The notes: generated by a model from the sequence alone, not told the origin. 64,000 nucleotides of DNA from Jatrophihabitans sp035642535 (GCA_035642535.1 DASQSE010000150.1:31547-95546), one strand, 5' to 3'; shown: positions 42,464 through 51,763, numbered from the stretch's first letter. Program-made: numbers and translations.

Positions 42464-43456
42464 TCAGTGCAGGACGCGCTCTGGATGAGCGCGTGCGTAG
42501 GCCGCCGCCGACGTGCGGTGATCCTCGCGGAAACCGCGCGGCAGGAGCAGCACGCCGGACGACGTCGGGTAGTACACGTCCCACCGGTAGTAGCCGGCGA
42601 ACGAGCCCGGGTCGGCGATCAGCACCGAGACGATCGCCTTGACCGCCTGCACGTAGTGCACGGTCGGGTTGTACGCATAGAGCGCGCCCGCCACGTGGCC
42701 AGGCGCAAAGCCGTGGTCGGCGAGATACCGTGCCGCGCCGAAGATCGCGTCGTGCGGGTCGTTGACGTCGCCGCCGGCGCCGTAGCTCGCCCACGTCTCG
42801 GGCAGGAACTGCATCGGCCCCTGCGCTCCCGAGGCGCTCAATCCGTGAATCTTGCCGAACGTCGACTCCACCAGGTTGATCGCGGCAAGGTACTGCCACC
42901 TGATGCCGAACTGCGCGCCCGCCGCGTGGTACCAGGCGCGCAGCTTGTCGGCCGGCGCGGGCGCCTCAATGCGCCAGGCGGGCAGCACGTCCTTCGGCGC
43001 CGGGTTACCGATGGCCCGCAACTGCCGTCGGGCGCGCAGGTTGGCGACCACGGTTGCCCGCAGTGACGCCGGCACTAGGGGCAGCACCGTGGCGTCCCAG
43101 CCCGGGTGCAGGCCGAGCCAGCGGTAGACCGCCTGGGCCGTGCGCGCTGCCGCATCCAGCCGTGCCGGGCTCGTCCCCGACGCGCGCACCGCCTGCTCTG
43201 CAGCGACGAGCTGGCGGCCGAGCGTCGTCGGGTTGTTGGCGATCGCCGGCACGACGTCGGGATCGTCCGCGCCCGCCGGCATGGGTGGCGGCGGCGGGCG
43301 CGAGGGGACGCCGGCGTTCGTGTGCGGCGAGGACGGCGGGGGCGCAGGCGATGAAACCGTGGCATGCGAAGGTGCGGCCGACGACGGCCGTCGACCGCCG
43401 TGCGACGTGCAAGCGGCGCACGCCACGACACACACGATCGCGGCGACCCGGCGCAT
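42464..43456 (-). CDS. Lipoprotein lytic transglycosylase
   Basis: 330 residues. Signal with lipobox-like VVAC (Cys near residue 13, IVCVVACAAC), a Ser/Pro-rich surface linker (SSPAPPPSSP, RPPPPPMPAG), then an SLT domain: YLAAINLVESTFGKIHG with the catalytic Glu, SGAQGPMQFLPETWASYG, and ALYAYNPTVHYVQAV. Cuts peptidoglycan glycan strands at the cell surface. ATG 43456 chosen; the same frame runs on through two other genes and is not one protein. Convergent with the TetR gene. Confidence 0.9.
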   Translation of the reverse strand: MRRVAAIVCVVACAACTSHGGRRPSSAAPSHATVSSPAPPPSSPHTNAGVPSRPPPPPMPAGADDPDVVPAIANNPTTLGRQLVAAEQAVRASGTSPARLDAAARTAQAVYRWLGLHPGWDATVLPLVPASLRATVVANLRARRQLRAIGNPAPKDVLPAWRIEAPAPADKLRAWYHAAGAQFGIRWQYLAAINLVESTFGKIHGLSASGAQGPMQFLPETWASYGAGGDVNDPHDAIFGAARYLADHGFAPGHVAGALYAYNPTVHYVQAVKAIVSVLIADPGSFAGYYRWDVYYPTSSGVLLLPRGFREDHRTSAAAYARAHPERVLH

Positions 43457-43473
43457 CCGCCGAGGGTAGATCG

Positions 43474-44205
43474 CTACTCCGCGCGCACCTGGCGGGACGC
43501 CACCTTCGCCGGGTTGGTGAAGGTGTAGTGGGTCCGGAAAAAGCCACGGATCGGGCGGGCGATGTTGACGTTGTGCGTGATCGCTGTCGTGCGCGTGGGC
43601 TGCGACAGGTTGAGCGAGAGCCTGACGCTGTCTGCGGCCGACGTCCTCGTGTTCGGGTCGTACAGGTAAAGCGTCAGCCGGTTCGCGTCGTCGATGTCGT
43701 AGGCGTAGGCGAGTACCTGATGGTTGTGGCCCAATGCCCGCGGGTCGGTCGACTGCACGGTCACGAGTCCCAGCGATGACAACCTGCCGGTATCGATGTC
43801 CGCCTTGATCTTGGTCCACTCTTCCTTGATGGTGTGCCACGCGATCCCGCGCCGGGTGAGGAACAACAATCCGGTGTCGTGATCGGGCGTGTTCATCCAC
43901 TCGAAGTACTTCAACACACCTGCGGGAACATCGAAGCTGTCTAACAGGCGATCCACGAGATAGCGAAACAGCGGGGTTCCCGCTGCGGGGTTGACGGTGT
44001 CCGTGATCGGAGGCATTCCGGTGTGGAAGACGTCCATCACCGTGTACACCATGCCGCCGCACAACCCGTTGCTCGCGTCGCCGATCGGCACCTTCCCCAA
44101 CGGGCCCAGGTCGACGACGACGTCCGGCTCGTGCGGCCACGAATTGGTGAAGCGCAAACCGTTCACGCTGGGCCGAAAGCCCACGATTGCATTCTGAGAG
44201 GCCAC
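43474..44205 (-). CDS. Predicted papain/C39-like cysteine peptidase-fold protein
   Basis: 243 residues. Not a named family to me, but the order of candidate catalytic residues fits the C39/BtrH-like fold: Cys49 in DASNGLCGGMVYTV, His160/162 in ALGHNHQVLAYAYD, and Asp183/Asn185 in LYLYDPNTR. No signal peptide from the GTG at 44205, which follows AAGGAG; possibly cytosolic or exported by another route. Sits between a lytic transglycosylase and a subtilisin on the same strand. It could process or amidate a peptide; confidence in the fold is moderate. Confidence 0.6.
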   Translation of the reverse strand: MASQNAIVGFRPSVNGLRFTNSWPHEPDVVVDLGPLGKVPIGDASNGLCGGMVYTVMDVFHTGMPPITDTVNPAAGTPLFRYLVDRLLDSFDVPAGVLKYFEWMNTPDHDTGLLFLTRRGIAWHTIKEEWTKIKADIDTGRLSSLGLVTVQSTDPRALGHNHQVLAYAYDIDDANRLTLYLYDPNTRTSAADSVRLSLNLSQPTRTTAITHNVNIARPIRGFFRTHYTFTNPAKVASRQVRAE

Positions 44206-44310
44206 GAATCTGCTCCTTCCGGCAAGGTGCATGGAACAAGAGCAAGGCGCTGTCCGCGCTGATACCAATTCGGTCCGAAACGCGGTACTTTGCCGCGGCG
44301 CGGCGACGGG

Positions 44311-45660
44311 CTAGCCGGTCGCCGCGGCCGCGTTCACCAAGCCGTGCCCGAAGAACGACGTGTAGCCATCGCTGCCGCCGTAGCAGCGCAGCCGTTCGTC
44401 GCCGCTGCCCAGCGGCTGCCAGTCGGGCGGGCAGCTCATCGGCGTCGCCGTCCGGTACAGCGCCGCAGCCACCGCCGACGGGCCCCAGTTCGGGTGCAGC
44501 TGACGGATCAGCGCGGCGACACCGGCCGCATGGGGCGAGGCCATCGAGGTGCCGTTGAGCTCGGCGTAGGTGGCGCCGTGATCGACGACCGTGACACCCG
44601 GGAACGGGCCGTTGAGCGAGTCGAGTTGCTGGAAGAGCACCGAGTTCGGCGGGACAGCGGCGAGCACCGCGTCCTGGACCGTGCCGGACGCGCTGAAGTA
44701 ATCGCCGCCCGGGGCCGCGACATCGCCGCCGACCGACGAGTAGCTGGCGATGTTCATGGAGTAGTCCGGGTAGCCGACCGGCCCGGTGGCCGAGACGGTG
44801 ACGACACCGGGTAGCTCGCCGGGTGCCTGCCGGCAGTTGTTGTGGACGCGCCTGATGACCGCGCTGTCCGGCGGCCAGTCCGGGCTGATGGTGTCGAGGA
44901 TCGGGTGCCGCAGGTCGATGTCCTCGTTGCCGGCGGCAGCGACGAGCACAACGCCACGCTGTTGTGCGTACCGCGCCGCGCTCTCCAGCTGACGCAGCTG
45001 CGCGCGCTGGCTCGCGTCGTTGCCGCAGTAGTACAGGTACGGGTCGGCGAACAAGCTCATGTTCACCACGTCGAGATGGTGGTCGCCGGCGTAACGCAGC
45101 GCAGCTGCGACCTCGTCGGCGAAGCAGAAGCCACCGACGTTGCACGCCTTGAGCGCCACCAGCGTCGCCTGCGGCGCCACGCCCGCTATCCCGACACCGT
45201 TCTCCGGCGCGCCGATGATGGACGCGACGTGCGTGCCGTGCCCGTACAGGTCTTGGATGGCGCTCTTGTTCGAGCAGTCCCCGTTGGCAACCTCGCTCGG
45301 GTCGGCAACCGGGTCGTCGCTCGTGATGAACGAGCAGGACATGCCGAGATCCAGATTCGGCGCGATGTCCGGATGGGTCAGGTCGACGCCGCTGTCCAGT
45401 ACGCCGACTGTGACGCCCTGCCCCGTGGCGCGCGCGTGCGTCGCCGCATCAGCGCCGGTGATCGCCATATCCCACTGGCAGCCAGCAAGGGGCTCGCTGC
45501 TCGGCGTCTCGTACACACCGCCGAACAGGTCAGCGCATATCCCGGCCGCCTGCGCGGATGGGATCGCCGCCACCTTGCTAGGACTGGCATGCGCGGCCGG
45601 CGCCATCGCGAGCACGACGGCTGCCGCACACATGGAACCGAGCACCCGGGCAAGGAACAT
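44311..45660 (-). CDS. Secreted subtilisin-like serine protease (S8)
   Basis: 449 residues. Sec signal MFLARVLGSMCAAAVVLAMA ending AAHA-S. Catalytic Asp89 in GVLDSGVDLTHPD, His141 in YGHGTHVA, oxyanion Asn in AAAGNEDID and Ser in NGTSMASPHAAG. Several Cys pairs suggest disulfides, suited to the extracellular space. A short N-terminal pro-region (about 55 residues) precedes the catalytic domain. ATG 45660 follows GGGGGAG. Divergent from the S9 peptidase gene. Confidence 0.93.
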   Translation of the reverse strand: MFLARVLGSMCAAAVVLAMAPAAHASPSKVAAIPSAQAAGICADLFGGVYETPSSEPLAGCQWDMAITGADAATHARATGQGVTVGVLDSGVDLTHPDIAPNLDLGMSCSFITSDDPVADPSEVANGDCSNKSAIQDLYGHGTHVASIIGAPENGVGIAGVAPQATLVALKACNVGGFCFADEVAAALRYAGDHHLDVVNMSLFADPYLYYCGNDASQRAQLRQLESAARYAQQRGVVLVAAAGNEDIDLRHPILDTISPDWPPDSAVIRRVHNNCRQAPGELPGVVTVSATGPVGYPDYSMNIASYSSVGGDVAAPGGDYFSASGTVQDAVLAAVPPNSVLFQQLDSLNGPFPGVTVVDHGATYAELNGTSMASPHAAGVAALIRQLHPNWGPSAVAAALYRTATPMSCPPDWQPLGSGDERLRCYGGSDGYTSFFGHGLVNAAAATG

Positions 45661-45775
45661 CGGACCCACTCCCCCGTAATCGTCCTGTGTCGTCGGGGAC
45701 GATAGCCCGACGAGGTCGACACCGGAAGATGCGGCGACGATGATCAGCACGATCTCGCCGGGTAGCGTCGCGAAC

Positions 45776-47773
45776 GTGAGCGATTTCGCCGAGTTGTCGT
45801 CATTCGTGGCGCTGTCGCGGGTTGTCGGGCTGGCACTGAGCCAGGACGGCGGCCGGCTGGTCGCCGTCGTACAGGAGCCGGATCGCAAAGGCGCGCGCTA
45901 CGTCGGTGCGCTGTGGGAGATCCCGCTCGGCGACGGGAACCCGACACGGCTGACGCGGTCGGCGAAGGGTGAGGCCGCTCCGGCATTCCTGCCCGACGGG
46001 TCGCTCGCCTTCACGTCGACACGCCCCGATGCCGAAGCCGACGACAGCGATGACGACGACGCGGCGTTGTGGCTGCTGCCGCCGCACGGCGAACCGCAGG
46101 TGCTGGCGCGCGCAGCCGGTGGTGTGTCAGGGCCGGTCCTCGCCAGCCAGACCGGCGCGCTCGTCGTGAGCGCTGCCCGGCTGGTCGGCTCGGTCGACCC
46201 CGAGGACGACGCAGCCCGGCGCAAAACCCGCAAGGACCGCAAGATCAGCGCGATCCTGCACACCGGCATGCCGATTCGCTACTGGGATCACGAACTCGGC
46301 GACGAGTCACCGCGCATTCTCGCCGGGTCGGCCGCGGGTGAGTTCCGCGATCTCACACCAGACGCCGAGCTGGCGCTGACCAACGCCGACTACTCGATCA
46401 CGGCCGATGGCACGACACTCGCGACCACCTGGCGAACCCGCAGCCGTGGCGGCGAGTTCAACTCCGAGGCGCACGTCATCGACATCGACACCGGCGCGCG
46501 TGAGGTCCTCGCCGCCGGGGCCGGCGTCCAGCACCAGGCGCCGCGTATCGCGCCGGACGGCTCCCGCGTCGCGGTCCTGCGCGAGAGCGTGGGCTCCCAC
46601 GACACCGCGTTCGACACTCGTCTGCGCATCATCCCAACGGGCGAGGGCGCGCGGGTCGACGTCGAGCTCGGCGACCTGTACCCGACTGAATGGGCATGGT
46701 CGCCGGATGCCGGCACGCTCTACGTCAGCGGTGACCTGCACGGGCGCGGCGCGGTGCTGGCGATCGATGCGCGGACCGGCGCGGTCCGCAATCGGCTGGC
46801 CGCCGACGCGGTGTACGAACAGCTGTGCCCGGCTCCGGACGGGTCGGTGCTGTACGCCCTGCGCTCGACGCCGGCCGCAGCCGCACACCCGGTGCGCCTC
46901 GACGTGCGCGCCACCGATCAGGCGCCACACTCGCTGCCGACGCCCGCACCGACACCAGCCCTGCCGGGCCGGCTCGAGGACGTGCAAGCCGACGTGGACG
47001 ACGGGCAGGTGCGCGGCTGGCTGTGCCTGCCGGCCGACACCTCCGGGCCTGCGCCGCTGATGCTCTGGATCCACGGCGGACCGTTCCTGTCGACCAACGC
47101 ATGGAGCTGGCGATGGAACCCGTGGGTGGCAGTCGCGCGCGGATGGGCCGTGCTGCTGCCCGACCCTGCGCTGTCCACCGGGTACGGGGCCGCCTGGATC
47201 GCGCGCGCCTGGCCGCACCGCGCCGCACTCGTGTGGCGCGACCTCGAGGGGTTGCTCGATGCGGTCGTCGCGCGCCCCGACATCGACGCGAGCCGGACGG
47301 CATGCCTCGGCGGATCGTTCGGCGGCTACATGACGAACTGGATCGCCGGGCACACCGAGCGGTTCGGGGCGATCGTCACGCACGCCGGGTTGTGGGCGCT
47401 CGACCAGCAGCACGACACCACTGACGGCGCGCACTGGAAGAACACCCTGTTCGGCGAGCCGGACGAGCATCCCGACTGGTACGCGCAGAACTCGCCGCAC
47501 AACTTCATCGATCGAATCCGCACCCCGATGCTGGTCGTGCACGGCAACCGCGACTACCGGGTACCGGTCAGCGAAGCACTACGACTGTGGTGGGACCTCG
47601 TCCGGCACTGGCCCGGCGAACCGGACGACCTACCGCACCGGTTCCTGAACTTCACCGGCGAGAACCACTGGATCCTCACGCCCGCGAACGCAGAGATCTG
47701 GTACGACGCGGTGCTCGGCTTCTGCGCAGCGCATGTGCTTGGCGAGAAGTGGCAGCCGTCCCGGCTGCTCTGA
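45776..47773 (+). CDS. Prolyl-oligopeptidase family serine peptidase (S9)
   Basis: 665 residues from GTG 45776; an ATG at 45740 would add 12. N-terminal beta-propeller (repeats such as LSQDGGRLVAVV, IAPDGSRVAVLRE, PAPDGSVLYALRS), then the alpha/beta-hydrolase with LMLWIHGGPF, catalytic Ser in GGSFGGYM, Asp in HGNRDYRVP and His in FTGENHWI. Cytosolic, no signal peptide. Likely an acylaminoacyl-peptidase or dipeptidyl-type exopeptidase. Divergent from the secreted protease. Confidence 0.92.
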   Translation: MSDFAELSSFVALSRVVGLALSQDGGRLVAVVQEPDRKGARYVGALWEIPLGDGNPTRLTRSAKGEAAPAFLPDGSLAFTSTRPDAEADDSDDDDAALWLLPPHGEPQVLARAAGGVSGPVLASQTGALVVSAARLVGSVDPEDDAARRKTRKDRKISAILHTGMPIRYWDHELGDESPRILAGSAAGEFRDLTPDAELALTNADYSITADGTTLATTWRTRSRGGEFNSEAHVIDIDTGAREVLAAGAGVQHQAPRIAPDGSRVAVLRESVGSHDTAFDTRLRIIPTGEGARVDVELGDLYPTEWAWSPDAGTLYVSGDLHGRGAVLAIDARTGAVRNRLAADAVYEQLCPAPDGSVLYALRSTPAAAAHPVRLDVRATDQAPHSLPTPAPTPALPGRLEDVQADVDDGQVRGWLCLPADTSGPAPLMLWIHGGPFLSTNAWSWRWNPWVAVARGWAVLLPDPALSTGYGAAWIARAWPHRAALVWRDLEGLLDAVVARPDIDASRTACLGGSFGGYMTNWIAGHTERFGAIVTHAGLWALDQQHDTTDGAHWKNTLFGEPDEHPDWYAQNSPHNFIDRIRTPMLVVHGNRDYRVPVSEALRLWWDLVRHWPGEPDDLPHRFLNFTGENHWILTPANAEIWYDAVLGFCAAHVLGEKWQPSRLL

Positions 47774-47789
47774 CGACGACGAGCGGCCG

Positions 47790-48215
47790 CTACGCCGTCG
47801 CGACCACGCCGATCTGCTGCAGGAAGCCGAGAGTGTCCCAGACCTCCGATATGGGCTCAGTTTCGGCGATCTTGCCGCCGCTCATGCGATGGATGGCGAT
47901 GGCTTCGACCGGACCGACTCCGCGGCCGGTGGCCGGGATCCCGTTCACCTCGCCGACGTGCTTGCCCGAGCCCGTCCAGCGCACGACGACCCGTTCGCCG
48001 GCGGAGAAGATCTCGTTGATCGTCCAGTGCCCGTCGACACCGTCCTGGTAGACCGACACGGTCGCGGCAACACCGGCCGGACCGTCGGCGGCTTGAATCT
48101 GCGGATCGTGGAACGTGTGGTCGTCGGTGAACAACTCGCCGGCAAGGTCGTTCTTGCGCTCGTTGTTCATCTGCTCGTAGAAGCGACGAACGACGGCCTC
48201 ATCGGCAGCGGACAT
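47790..48215 (-). CDS. SnoaL-like ester cyclase/nuclear transport factor 2-fold protein
   Basis: 141 residues. AADEAVVRRFYEQMNNERKN opening, FTDDHTFHDPQ, AGVAATVSVYQDGV, RWTGSGKHVGEVNGIPATG and a terminal strand (KIAETEPISEVWDTLGFL), the SnoaL polyketide-cyclase layout with possible acid-base His/Asp. ATG 48215 follows GAAGGAGAC. Stand-alone enzyme or ligand-binding protein; substrate unknown. Confidence 0.88.
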   Translation of the reverse strand: MSAADEAVVRRFYEQMNNERKNDLAGELFTDDHTFHDPQIQAADGPAGVAATVSVYQDGVDGHWTINEIFSAGERVVVRWTGSGKHVGEVNGIPATGRGVGPVEAIAIHRMSGGKIAETEPISEVWDTLGFLQQIGVVATA

Positions 48216-48488
48216 GCTGGTCTCCTTCGCGACGCCTGATTGGTCGGTGCGACGTGTCACCGTCACCTGCTCATTCCTCGGCCTCGCTGCGCCGGATCAC
48301 TCCGCCGCATATCGGTTCGCGCGCCCGAAACGTCTCGGACCTTCGGCCCATGGAGGCGAGCTGCGTCGGTTGCGAGGCTGGACCAATAAGCGGCGTGTCC
48401 GGCCTTTCGCGCTCGCGTGGCGGCCCACCCTCCCGTGCCGCACGTCGCTGTAGACCTGCGTGGGCCCCGCGCACCGCAGGAGGTTGTC

Positions 48489-50078
48489 ATGGATGGCGTG
48501 ACGAGACGGGACGTGTTGCGACTGGCGACCGGGGCAGCGGTCGCTGCGCCCCTCGTCGCACTCACCGGCTGGCCGCGGAGCGACGCTGATGCCGCAGGCA
48601 TGGGCGGCGGCGGCATGGGCGGCGGCGGCATGGGCGGCGGCGGCGGGGTCATCGACCCGCCGGTCGGCCCGCTGCTGGTGCAACCGGCGCTGCTGCCGAA
48701 CGAAAGCAACCAACCCGGCGTCGTTCAGGTCAGCCTTACTGCGCGGCAGACCGCGATCACGGCGAACGGCACGGCCGCCAACCTGCTCACCTACAACGGG
48801 CAGTTCCCCGGCCCGGTGATCCGCGCCAGGCGCACCGACCTGCTGCGCGTGAACTTCCGCAACGACCTGCCGAACGACTCGGCGACGAACTTCCTCGGCC
48901 ACAACGTGCGCATCACGAACCTGCACACGCACGGCCTGCACGTCTCGCCCAGCGACAACGCAAACGGGACGCATGCCGACAACATGATGGTGATGCTCGA
49001 CCCGGGCGAGAGCACCGTTTACGAGTACGACCTCTCGCGGCACCGGAGCGGGAACCTGAACTTCTATCACCCGCACATCCACGGCAACGTCACGGACCAG
49101 ATGTGGGGCGGGCTGTCCGGTCCGCTCCTCATCGACGACGAGGTGACATCGCTGGCGCCGTTTCAAGAGAAGGTGCTCGTGCTCAAGGACATCACCCTGG
49201 CCGGCAACGTGCCGGCGCCGCACAGCTCGCAGATGTCCTACATGCACGGACTCGAGGGCAGCGTCGTCTTCGTCAACGGGCAAGTCAATCCGCGTCTTAC
49301 GATCGCGCCGGGACAGGTGCAGCGGTGGCGGGTCGTCAACGCGTGCACCGCCCGCTTCTTCCGACTGAGCCTGCAGAGCCACGCGATGTATCTCGTCGGC
49401 ACCGACGGTGGTCTGCTCGACCGGCCGTACCGGATCTCGGAGATCCTGCTCTCACCCGGGGAACGAGTGGATCTGCTCGTCAAGGCCGATCAGCGCGGCG
49501 CGTCGTACAAGTGGCTGTCGCTGCCCTACGACCGTGGTGGCATGACGACGCTGCAGCAGGTGACGTTGATGACGGTGACCTACAGCGGCAGCAAGGTCAG
49601 CCAGTCAGTACCGACTGCCGTCGACCCGGCCGCCAAGCGGGTCACGGCTGCCACGCTCGGCATGGATCTCGCGATGCTGCCGCGCAAACAGATCAGCCTG
49701 ACAATGGGGCACGGCGGAGTGGGCATCAACGGCATCACCTACGTCGACCACGAGCACTGCTTCATGACGATGTCCAGCACCGGAATGTGGGAGATCTGGG
49801 ACGTCAGCAACGCGAGCGGCATGGACCACCCGTTCCATCACCACACCAACGCGGCGCAAGTGCTGTCCATCACCGGTGGCGACGCCGGCTACGCGAGCCT
49901 GTACACACGCATTCCGGCGTGGAAGGACGTCACGATCGTCCCGAAGGGCGGCTCGGTGCAGCTGCTGATGCCCGTCCTGGACTATGCCGGGATGGCGATG
50001 CTGCACTGCCACATCATCGAACACGAGGACATCGGCATGATGGGCGTCTGGCACATCATGAGCGACATGGCCGGATGA
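48489..50078 (+). CDS. Tat-exported multicopper oxidase
   Basis: 529 residues. Tat signal with TRRDVLRLATGAAVAAPLVALTG (twin Arg at 6-7), a Gly/Met repeat linker, then three cupredoxin domains. Copper ligands: TNLHTHGLH, NFYHPHIHG, DHPFHHH and LHCHIIEHEDIGMM with the type 1 Cys. Resembles bacterial laccase/CueO/CopA-like oxidases. ATG 48489 follows AGGAGG with 5 bp. It faces a CsoR-family gene 18 bp away but is not in its operon. Could oxidise Cu(I), phenols or sulfide-linked metals; this is unknown. Confidence 0.93.
   Translation: MDGVTRRDVLRLATGAAVAAPLVALTGWPRSDADAAGMGGGGMGGGGMGGGGGVIDPPVGPLLVQPALLPNESNQPGVVQVSLTARQTAITANGTAANLLTYNGQFPGPVIRARRTDLLRVNFRNDLPNDSATNFLGHNVRITNLHTHGLHVSPSDNANGTHADNMMVMLDPGESTVYEYDLSRHRSGNLNFYHPHIHGNVTDQMWGGLSGPLLIDDEVTSLAPFQEKVLVLKDITLAGNVPAPHSSQMSYMHGLEGSVVFVNGQVNPRLTIAPGQVQRWRVVNACTARFFRLSLQSHAMYLVGTDGGLLDRPYRISEILLSPGERVDLLVKADQRGASYKWLSLPYDRGGMTTLQQVTLMTVTYSGSKVSQSVPTAVDPAAKRVTAATLGMDLAMLPRKQISLTMGHGGVGINGITYVDHEHCFMTMSSTGMWEIWDVSNASGMDHPFHHHTNAAQVLSITGGDAGYASLYTRIPAWKDVTIVPKGGSVQLLMPVLDYAGMAMLHCHIIEHEDIGMMGVWHIMSDMAG
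48600..48644 (+). repeat. Three tandem 15-bp units in the oxidase linker
   Basis: ATGGGCGGCGGCGGC is repeated exactly three times, encoding Met-Gly4 units. The methionines resemble Met-rich copper-binding segments in other copper oxidases; the perfect repeat could also expand or contract by slippage. Confidence 0.9.
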
Positions 50079-50096
50079 CGCACGGCGGGGTCGCGG

Positions 50097-50375
50097 TCAG
50101 GCGAGGGTGAGGAAGAGTTTCTCCATCTGCTCGGCGCTCATCGGCTGATCGGCCCCATCGCCCGGGTCGGTGAGGCATTGCCGCATGCCGGTGGCCAGCA
50201 GCTTGAATCCGGCGCGGTTGAGGGCGCGGCTCGCCGCGGCGAGCTGCGTGACGATGTCCGTGCAGTCGCGCCCTTGCTCCAGCATCCGAATCACGCCGCC
50301 GATCTGGCCCTCGACACGGCGCAGTCGCTTGATGACTTCCTCGGACGATCCGGCTTCGATCTGCATACCATCCAT
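50097..50375 (-). CDS. CsoR-family repressor, CstR-like (persulfide sensor)
   Basis: 92-residue four-helix protein of the CsoR/RcnR/FrmR family (VIKRLRRVEGQIGGVIRML). Cys38 and Cys67 occupy the two family cysteine positions with the 29-residue spacing of CsoR, but the copper-ligand His (expected at 63) is Gly. Two Cys and no His is the pattern of CstR, which senses persulfides. The neighbourhood, a sulfide:quinone oxidoreductase, thioredoxin and OsmC, supports that. A TACC-N6-GGTA site lies 9-22 bp upstream of its ATG, so it probably represses itself and the rest of the cluster. Confidence 0.87.
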   Translation of the reverse strand: MDGMQIEAGSSEEVIKRLRRVEGQIGGVIRMLEQGRDCTDIVTQLAAASRALNRAGFKLLATGMRQCLTDPGDGADQPMSAEQMEKLFLTLA

Positions 50376-50383
50376 GATAGCCC

Positions 50384-50397
50384 TACCCGGTACGGTA
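50384..50397 (-). promoter_or_regulatory. CsoR/CstR operator A (csoR promoter)
   Basis: TACC-CGGTAC-GGTA. First of four sites with identical 4-6-4 architecture in the 50-55 kb block. It lies immediately before the repressor start. Confidence 0.7.
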
Positions 50398-50408
50398 CTA
50401 ACGCCACA

Positions 50409-50454
50409 GTTGTCCGCCCGTCAGCTCGTGTACGCGCGCCTAGGGGCGGACAAC
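50409..50454 (-). terminator. Hairpin between the oxidoreductase gene and csoR
   Basis: GTTGTCCGCCC (50409-50419) pairs perfectly with GGGCGGACAAC (50444-50454) across a 24-base loop. It begins 8 bp after the oxidoreductase stop, so it may end that transcript ahead of csoR, or attenuate it. Confidence 0.55.
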
Positions 50455-50461
50455 ACGCGAG

Positions 50462-51667
50462 TTACGGCAACTGCACGTAGCCGTGCCGCGCCTTCCAGAG
50501 GAAGTACTTCTCGAAGCCGACCTTCATCGCGTGCGCCTGTGGCCCGGGGATGAGCACGCCGTGCTTGCGCGGTGGGAGCATCTTGTCGGCCAGGATGACC
50601 ACGCCGTTGTTGCCCGCGTCCATGACGCAGACCGCGGGGATGTCGCCGAACGGCTTGCTGCGTTCCGGCCGCTCGCCGCGGATCTGGGCGGCGATGTTGG
50701 CCGCAGCGGTGTGTGCCTGCACCTCGGTCGGGTGGCCGGTCTTCGGGATGCCAGTGGGGACAGCAGTCTGCCACGGCGCAGTCACCTGAGCGGCGATGCC
50801 GACGACGTAGACGTCGTCGAACTTCTCGCTCTGGTACGTCGTCCGGACCGGTAGGTAGCCCTTGTCGTCAGGGTCCAGCGCGGCTGCGGTGCGGGCGACC
50901 TCCTGGCCGACGAACGGCGGCACCACCATCGAGTAGCGCGACGGGAGTTCGGTGCCGTCGGTGAGCACGAGCGCGTCGGGCGCGACATGGTCGATCGCGA
51001 CGTCGACGTGCGCATCGATGTGCTGGTGCCGCAGGAACATGCTCAGCAGCGCCTCGCCGTGCGGCAGTCCACCGATGCCGAAGTGCCCGAGGAACGGCTC
51101 CGAAGAGACATAGGTGAGCTTCACCTGCTTGTGCAGCCCGGCCTTGCGCAGGCGGTAGGCGGTGTTGAAGAGGAACTCGTACGCCGCCCCGAAGCAGCCG
51201 GCGCCCTGGCTGGCCGCGATCACGATGTCACCCGGGTTGTCGAGGTAGCGCCGCCACGCCTCCCCGGCCCGGACCGCGTCGTCGAGGCTGGTGATGGTGA
51301 CGGCGTTCTCGACGAGCCCGGGCACGGCGTCCATCTTGTTGCGGTAGCCGGTGGCCACCACCAGGTAGTCGTAGGAGTACCAGGCGCCGGTCGCGGAGCG
51401 CACCCGTTTACGGTCGGCGTCGATCTCGACCGCGGCGGAGTTGACGAACTCGATGCCGTGGGTGGCGAAGGTCGGCTCGACCGGGAAGGTGATGTCCTTC
51501 GGGTTCCGCTTGCCGAACGGCAGCCAGATCAGGCTGGGGTTGAACACGAAGGTCTCACTCGGCGACAGCACCTGGACGTCGACATCACCGTGCAGTTCGC
51601 GCTTCACCGCGAGGGCGGCGGTCAGCCCACCGAAGTTGGAACCGAGTACCAGCACCTTCTTGCGCAT
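50462..51667 (-). CDS. Sulfide:quinone oxidoreductase-type flavoprotein
   Basis: 401 residues. FAD loop VLVLGSNFGGLTAAL, NPSLIWLPFGKR, VVATGYRN, the Cys-bearing segment SQGAGCFGAAYEF, VVPPFVGQEVART, and the late VCVMDAGNNGVVIL with a second Cys. These match SQR rather than NADH dehydrogenase 2. C-terminal amphipathic segment FEKYFLWKARHGYV for membrane contact. Oxidises sulfide to persulfide or polysulfide and passes electrons to quinone. Operator B lies 19-32 bp before its ATG. Divergent from the MMPL gene. Confidence 0.88.
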   Translation of the reverse strand: MRKKVLVLGSNFGGLTAALAVKRELHGDVDVQVLSPSETFVFNPSLIWLPFGKRNPKDITFPVEPTFATHGIEFVNSAAVEIDADRKRVRSATGAWYSYDYLVVATGYRNKMDAVPGLVENAVTITSLDDAVRAGEAWRRYLDNPGDIVIAASQGAGCFGAAYEFLFNTAYRLRKAGLHKQVKLTYVSSEPFLGHFGIGGLPHGEALLSMFLRHQHIDAHVDVAIDHVAPDALVLTDGTELPSRYSMVVPPFVGQEVARTAAALDPDDKGYLPVRTTYQSEKFDDVYVVGIAAQVTAPWQTAVPTGIPKTGHPTEVQAHTAAANIAAQIRGERPERSKPFGDIPAVCVMDAGNNGVVILADKMLPPRKHGVLIPGPQAHAMKVGFEKYFLWKARHGYVQLP

Positions 51668-51685
51668 TTCGGAACTCCTCTCAGA

Positions 51686-51699
51686 TACCCCCTACGGTA
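51686..51699 (-). promoter_or_regulatory. CsoR/CstR operator B (oxidoreductase promoter)
   Basis: TACC-CCCTAC-GGTA, just upstream of the GAGAGGAG Shine-Dalgarno of the oxidoreductase gene. Confidence 0.72.
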
Positions 51700-51763
51700 T
51701 GGCGGCCAGGCCTGTGCCAGTACGGACCAACGACCCGTGCTGCCAGGTGCGAACGATGTAATA

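Noticed and set aside
42464..45145. 893-residue minus-strand open frame
   Set aside because: Only the last 330 residues are the lytic transglycosylase. The rest is low-complexity shadow of the C39-like and S8 genes.
48216..48488. Possible small gene upstream of the multicopper oxidase
   Set aside because: Several short frames but none with a ribosome site or protein-like composition; I treat it as a divergent promoter region.
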